From an uncultured Clostridia bacterium (GTDB lineage Bacteria > Bacillota_A > Clostridia > Oscillospirales > Oscillospiraceae): 9,382 nt of DNA. Position numbers and translations under genes: made by a program. Location of the stretch: assembly GCA_946405325.1 (NCBI GenBank), contig CAMJGU010000021.1, positions 1-9,382 of the forward strand. Direction: 5' to 3'. Position 1 is the stretch's first letter. Every line of letters starts with the position of its first letter. Below, piece by piece: positions 6,790-9,382 of the stretch. The notes beneath the pieces were generated by a model. It saw nothing but the letters and a program-made list of their open reading frames with translations. It was not told where the DNA came from and ran no database searches.

Positions 6790-6824
6790 AAGAAACGGTT
6801 GGCCGCGCCAACCGTTTCTTTTCG
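6790..6824 (+). terminator. Intrinsic terminator of cysE
   Basis: A perfect 13-bp stem (6790-6802 with 6808-6820), loop CCGCG (6803-6807), begins two bases after the cysE stop codon. Its right arm ends in a short T-run (6819-6822). The AGAAAC/GTTTCT outer part makes it a good terminator in both directions. Confidence 0.9.
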
Positions 6825-6857
6825 CGTTGCCTCCGCTTCTGAATGACGATGGAACGC

Positions 6858-6886
6858 TTGCCAAAAACATACCATTCTGATAAAAT
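6858..6886 (+). promoter_or_regulatory. Sigma-A promoter of the MATE-tcdA unit
   Basis: The -35 TTGCCA (6858-6863) and -10 TAAAAT (6881-6886) have a 17-base spacer. Transcription would start near 6893, leaving an unusually long leader of about 88 bases before the MATE start; all the other leaders here are about 20-40 bases. Confidence 0.72.
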
Positions 6887-6894
6887 CTATTTTT

Positions 6895-6960
6895 GGGTCG
6901 ATCCTGATCAAAATGAGTGACAGGGAGACCGGGCAGCGCGACGACCCGCTTTTCCATTTT
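6895..6960 (+). promoter_or_regulatory. Possible structured or attenuator-like leader of the MATE gene
   Basis: GGGTCG (6895-6900), right at the predicted RNA 5' end, is complementary to CGACCC (6942-6947), which is followed by a T-rich stretch (6949-6960, TTTTCCATTTT). The enclosed segment can form smaller pairings: CCTG (6903-6906) with CAGG (6921-6924), and CGGG (6930-6933) competing for CCCG (6945-6948). This resembles a leader with alternative folds, but I do not recognise a known riboswitch class and the main stem is only 6 bp. Confidence 0.35.
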
Positions 6961-6980
6961 TCGAGCAAGGAGTATTGGGC

Positions 6981-8339
6981 ATGCAAAAGCATCGTGACCG
7001 GCATGCATATTTGATCGAGACCCCGATCCCGCGCCTGATCGGGGAGCTGTCCGTACCGACTGTCATCAGCATGCTGGTGACGGGCATCTACAATTCCGCC
7101 GACACCTACTTCGTCGGGCGCATCTCCACGGAGGCGACCGCGGCGGTGGGACTGGTGTTCACCGTCATGGCGATCATTCAGGCGCTGGGCTTTTTCTGCG
7201 GCCACGGTTCGGGGAACTATCTCTCGCGGCTGCTGGGCGCGGGGAAGAATCAGGAGGCGAACGAGATCGCGGCGACGGGCTTCGCGATGGCACTCATCAT
7301 CGGCGTCGCCATTGCGGGGCTGGGCAACCTGCTTGCGCCGCAGCTCGCGGACCTGATCGGCGCGACGGACGCCTCGCGCGGCGACACGGTGGCGTACATG
7401 CGCATCATTTTGCTGGGCGCGCCGTTTATGGTGGGGCAGTTCGTCATCAACAACCAGCTGCGCTTTCAGGGCAGCGCGTTCTACGCCATGGTGGGTCTCA
7501 TGTGCGGCGCGGTCATCAACATCGCGCTCGACCCGCTTTTGATGTTCGTCTTCGGTCTCGGCGTCCGCGGCGCAGCGATCGCCACGGTCAGCGGGCAGCT
7601 CGTGAGCTTTATCGCGCTGCTCGTCGGCAGCGGGCGGGGCGAGAACATCCGCCTGCGGGCGAAAAACGTGCGCATGAGCGCCGCGAATCTGGGCCAGATC
7701 GTCAACGGCGGTATGCCGTCGCTGGCGCGGCAGGGCCTCGCGGCGGTGTCGACGCTGCTGCTCAACCGCTACGCCCGGCTTTACGGCGGGGACGCGGCGA
7801 TCGCGGGCATGTCCATCGTGACGCGCGTGCTGATGCTGCTGTCCTCGGCGCTGATCGGCTTCGGGCAGGGCTATCAGCCCGTGTGCTCCTACAACTACGG
7901 CGCGAAGCGCTACGACCGCGTGCAGGAGGGCTACCGCTTCTGCGTGAAGTACGGCACGCTGCTCATGGCGGCGGCCGCCGCGATCTGCCTTGTGTGGGCA
8001 AGACCCATCGTGGGCTGGTTCCGGGACGATCCGGAGGTGGTCGCCGTCGGCGCGGCGGCGCTTCGGTGGCAGGCGTCCGCGCTGCCGCTGCTGGCGACCT
8101 CGGTGCTGACGAACATGATGCTGCAAGCCACGGGGCAGGGCGTCAAGGCGTCGATCACGTCGTCGGCTCGCAACGGCATCTTCTTCATCCCGCTGATCCT
8201 GACGCTGCCGCGCGCCTTCGGGCTTTTGGGCGTGGAAATGACACAGGCGTGGGCGGACGTGCTGACATTCCTGCTGTGCCTATACGTCATGCGCGGCGAA
8301 TGGCGGGAGCTGAACGAAAAAATGACAGGGGAGGCGTGA
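6981..8339 (+). CDS. MATE family efflux transporter
   Basis: This 452-residue inner-membrane protein matches the multidrug and toxic compound extrusion family (NorM/MepA/DinF group), which exports cationic drugs or metabolites against Na+ or H+ flow. About 12 hydrophobic spans are visible. Family marks include LSVPTVISML (23-32), the NSADTYFVGRI segment (38-48, with D41 in the first span), GSGNYLSRLLGAG, the LRFQGS loop, ALDPLLMFVF and, in the second half, GFGQGYQPVCSYNYGAKRY. Length fits the family's usual 440-460. The start is the ATG at 6981, 8 bases after AAGGAG (6967-6972); the in-frame TTG at 6975 is only 2 bases from that site and is unlikely. The last codons carry the ribosome site of tcdA, whose start follows the stop by 3 bases, so the two are co-transcribed and probably translationally coupled. 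The substrate cannot be deduced. Confidence 0.94.
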   Translation: MQKHRDRHAYLIETPIPRLIGELSVPTVISMLVTGIYNSADTYFVGRISTEATAAVGLVFTVMAIIQALGFFCGHGSGNYLSRLLGAGKNQEANEIAATGFAMALIIGVAIAGLGNLLAPQLADLIGATDASRGDTVAYMRIILLGAPFMVGQFVINNQLRFQGSAFYAMVGLMCGAVINIALDPLLMFVFGLGVRGAAIATVSGQLVSFIALLVGSGRGENIRLRAKNVRMSAANLGQIVNGGMPSLARQGLAAVSTLLLNRYARLYGGDAAIAGMSIVTRVLMLLSSALIGFGQGYQPVCSYNYGAKRYDRVQEGYRFCVKYGTLLMAAAAAICLVWARPIVGWFRDDPEVVAVGAAALRWQASALPLLATSVLTNMMLQATGQGVKASITSSARNGIFFIPLILTLPRAFGLLGVEMTQAWADVLTFLLCLYVMRGEWRELNEKMTGEA

Positions 8340-8342
8340 GCC

Positions 8343-9047
8343 GTGGATCAATTTGAACGCACCCGCATGCTGCTGGGGGATGAGGCGATCGCGAAGCTAC
8401 GCGCGTCCCGCGTGGCGGTATTCGGCGTCGGCGGCGTCGGCGGCTATGTGGTCGAGGCGCTCGCCCGCAGCGGTGTGGGGGCTCTGGATCTCATTGACAA
8501 CGACACCGTCGCCCTCTCCAACCTCAACCGCCAGATCATCGCGACGCATGAAACGGTGGGCCGACCCAAGGTGGAGGTCGCCGCGGAGCGCATACATGCC
8601 ATCAACCCGGAGTGCGCCGTGCGGACGTACCAGACCTTTTATCTGCCGGAGACCGAGGGCGACTTCGACTTCGCGCAGTACGACTACGTCGTGGACGCGA
8701 TCGACACCGTGGCGGCGAAGATCTCGCTGGTGCTGCGCGCACAGGAGGCGGGCACGCCGATCCTCTGCGCCCTCGGCACGGGCAACAAGCTCGATCCCAC
8801 GATGCTGGAGCTCGGCGACCTCTACGATACCTCCGTCTGTCCGCTGGCGCGGGTGATGCGCCGCGAGCTGCGCCGCCGGGGCGTCGAAAAGCTGACGGTG
8901 CTCTGGTCAAGGGAGGAGCCCATCAAGCCGCTCGCGTCGGAGGAACCGTCGGAGCGCCGGGGACTGCCCGGCTCGACGGCGTTCGTGCCCGCCGCGGGCG
9001 GGCTGATCATCGCGAGCCGCGTGGTGCGCGATCTGATTGCGCGGTGA
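8343..9047 (+). CDS. tcdA: tRNA threonylcarbamoyladenosine dehydratase
   Basis: This 234-residue E1-like (ThiF/MoeB fold) enzyme uses ATP to cyclise the t6A modification at position 37 of ANN-decoding tRNAs into ct6A. The nucleotide loop GVGGVG (28-33), the DNDTVALSNLNRQ segment (52-64) and the GTGNKLDP block (145-152) are present, and so is the CPLARVMR motif at 166-173, which separates TcdA from other ThiF-family members; C166 is the conserved Cys. It is shorter than E. coli TcdA (about 268), lacking some C-terminal residues, as is usual in Firmicutes. The start is a GTG at 8343 with AGGGGAGG (8327-8334) 8 bases upstream, inside the end of the MATE gene. The stop codon TGA lies in the loop of the terminator hairpin. 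The tie to a MATE pump looks like shared transcription rather than shared function. Confidence 0.93.
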   Translation: MDQFERTRMLLGDEAIAKLRASRVAVFGVGGVGGYVVEALARSGVGALDLIDNDTVALSNLNRQIIATHETVGRPKVEVAAERIHAINPECAVRTYQTFYLPETEGDFDFAQYDYVVDAIDTVAAKISLVLRAQEAGTPILCALGTGNKLDPTMLELGDLYDTSVCPLARVMRRELRRRGVEKLTVLWSREEPIKPLASEEPSERRGLPGSTAFVPAAGGLIIASRVVRDLIAR

Positions 9048-9076
9048 TCCCGCGCAATTTGTTTTGCATTTTTTCT
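9036..9076 (+). terminator. Intrinsic terminator of the MATE-tcdA unit
   Basis: A perfect 9-bp stem, ATTGCGCGG (9036-9044) with CCGCGCAAT (9050-9058), has the 5-base loop TGATC, which contains the tcdA stop codon (9045-9047). T-rich sequence follows (TTGTTTTGCATTTTTT). Ribosomes reaching the stop would cover the hairpin, which could link termination to translation of tcdA. Confidence 0.75.
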
Positions 9077-9092
9077 AAGTGTATCGTATAAT
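9064..9092 (+). promoter_or_regulatory. Sigma-A promoter of the ACT-domain gene
   Basis: The -35 TTGCAT (9064-9069) and perfect -10 TATAAT (9087-9092) have a 17-base spacer. The -35 box lies within the T-rich tail of the upstream terminator. The start would be near 9099 and the leader about 32 bases, with AAGGAG (9117-9122) 8 bases before the ATG. Confidence 0.85.
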
Positions 9093-9130
9093 GAAACAGC
9101 AATCGATCAAACAACCAAGGAGAACTGCTT

Positions 9131-9382
9131 ATGAACGCAATCGTCAGCGTCCTCGGACGCGATAAGGTGGGCATCACCGCCGCCGTGTGCGTCAAGATGG
9201 CGGACTATCAGATCAATATTCTCGACATCTCCATGACTGTCATGCAGGGGAACTTCACGATGATCATGGTGGTCGATCTCGAAAAGATGACCGCGCCGTT
9301 CGGCGAGGTGGTGGACGCCTGCGACGCGCTGGGCAGGGAGCTGGGCGTGTCGATTCGCATCCAGCGGCAGGAGATCTTCGAC
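9131..9382 (+). CDS. ACT-domain protein, UPF0237 type (3' end cut)
   Basis: Exactly 84 codons are visible from the ATG at 9131 to the window edge. The protein begins MNAIVSVLGRDKVGITAAVC and continues through INILDISMTVMQGNFTMIMVVDL to RIQRQEIFD. This is the single ACT domain of the UPF0237 family, which is about 90 residues long, so only about 5-6 residues are probably missing. ACT domains bind amino acids or other small ligands; the G-x-D-K-x-G-I loop near the N-terminus is the usual ligand-site turn. Family members are related to the glycine cleavage regulator GcvR, and in many Firmicutes the gene is followed by a UPF0210 (DUF711) gene; I predict that neighbour just beyond the window, but cannot see it. 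It has its own promoter and a strong ribosome site. Confidence 0.88.
   Translation, partial: MNAIVSVLGRDKVGITAAVCVKMADYQINILDISMTVMQGNFTMIMVVDLEKMTAPFGEVVDACDALGRELGVSIRIQRQEIFD

Noticed and set aside
5820..8126. 768-codon open frame on the minus strand across cysE and most of the MATE gene
   Set aside because: It is antisense to two clearly recognised genes, crosses their promoters and terminator, and its Arg/His/Ala/Asp-rich product is what GC-rich antisense frames produce.
8418..8440. GGCGTC/GGC short tandem repeat in tcdA
   Set aside because: It simply encodes the Gly-Val-Gly-Gly nucleotide-binding loop expected at that place.

Overview
The window looks like chromosomal DNA from a GC-rich, low-motility-of-gene-order Clostridia-type Firmicute, plausibly a gut Oscillospirales or Christensenellales relative. 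That placement is inference from four things: strong GGAGG-type ribosome sites, consensus sigma-A promoters in AT-rich gaps within very GC-rich coding DNA, occasional TTG and GTG starts, and the gene families present. I see no phage, transposon, CRISPR or integrase sequence. There are eight protein genes (two cut by the window edges) and one tRNA gene.

Left part (1-4503), all on the minus strand. Reading leftward from 4503: a homodimer-type ABC exporter (2764-4503), a tRNA-Arg(ACG) with its own promoter and terminator (2543-2709), a 650-residue protein that joins a ParB/sulfiredoxin-like N-terminal region to a BMP/PnrA-type nucleoside-binding domain (514-2466), and a calcineurin-like metallophosphoesterase (1-446, incomplete). 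The last two are probably co-transcribed.

Right part (4504-9382), all on the plus strand. A back-to-back pair of consensus promoters at 4529-4595 separates the ABC exporter from a CoxE-type VWA protein (4624-5823). Next come serine O-acetyltransferase cysE (5919-6788) with its own promoter and a strong terminator, a tight two-gene unit of a MATE efflux pump (6981-8339) and the tRNA t6A dehydratase tcdA (8343-9047), and the start of a small ACT-domain (UPF0237-type) protein (9131 onward).

Most of these are ordinary housekeeping or transport genes, with no obvious shared pathway. The one real candidate for an undescribed system is the cytosolic ParB-like/BMP fusion. It has no signal peptide and no lipobox, and no ABC permease lies next to it, so it cannot be a normal solute-binding lipoprotein. 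It may be a nucleoside- or nucleotide-sensing regulator. A second, weaker lead is a structured leader ahead of the MATE gene. Seven sigma-A promoters could be read, every one with a 17-base spacer.
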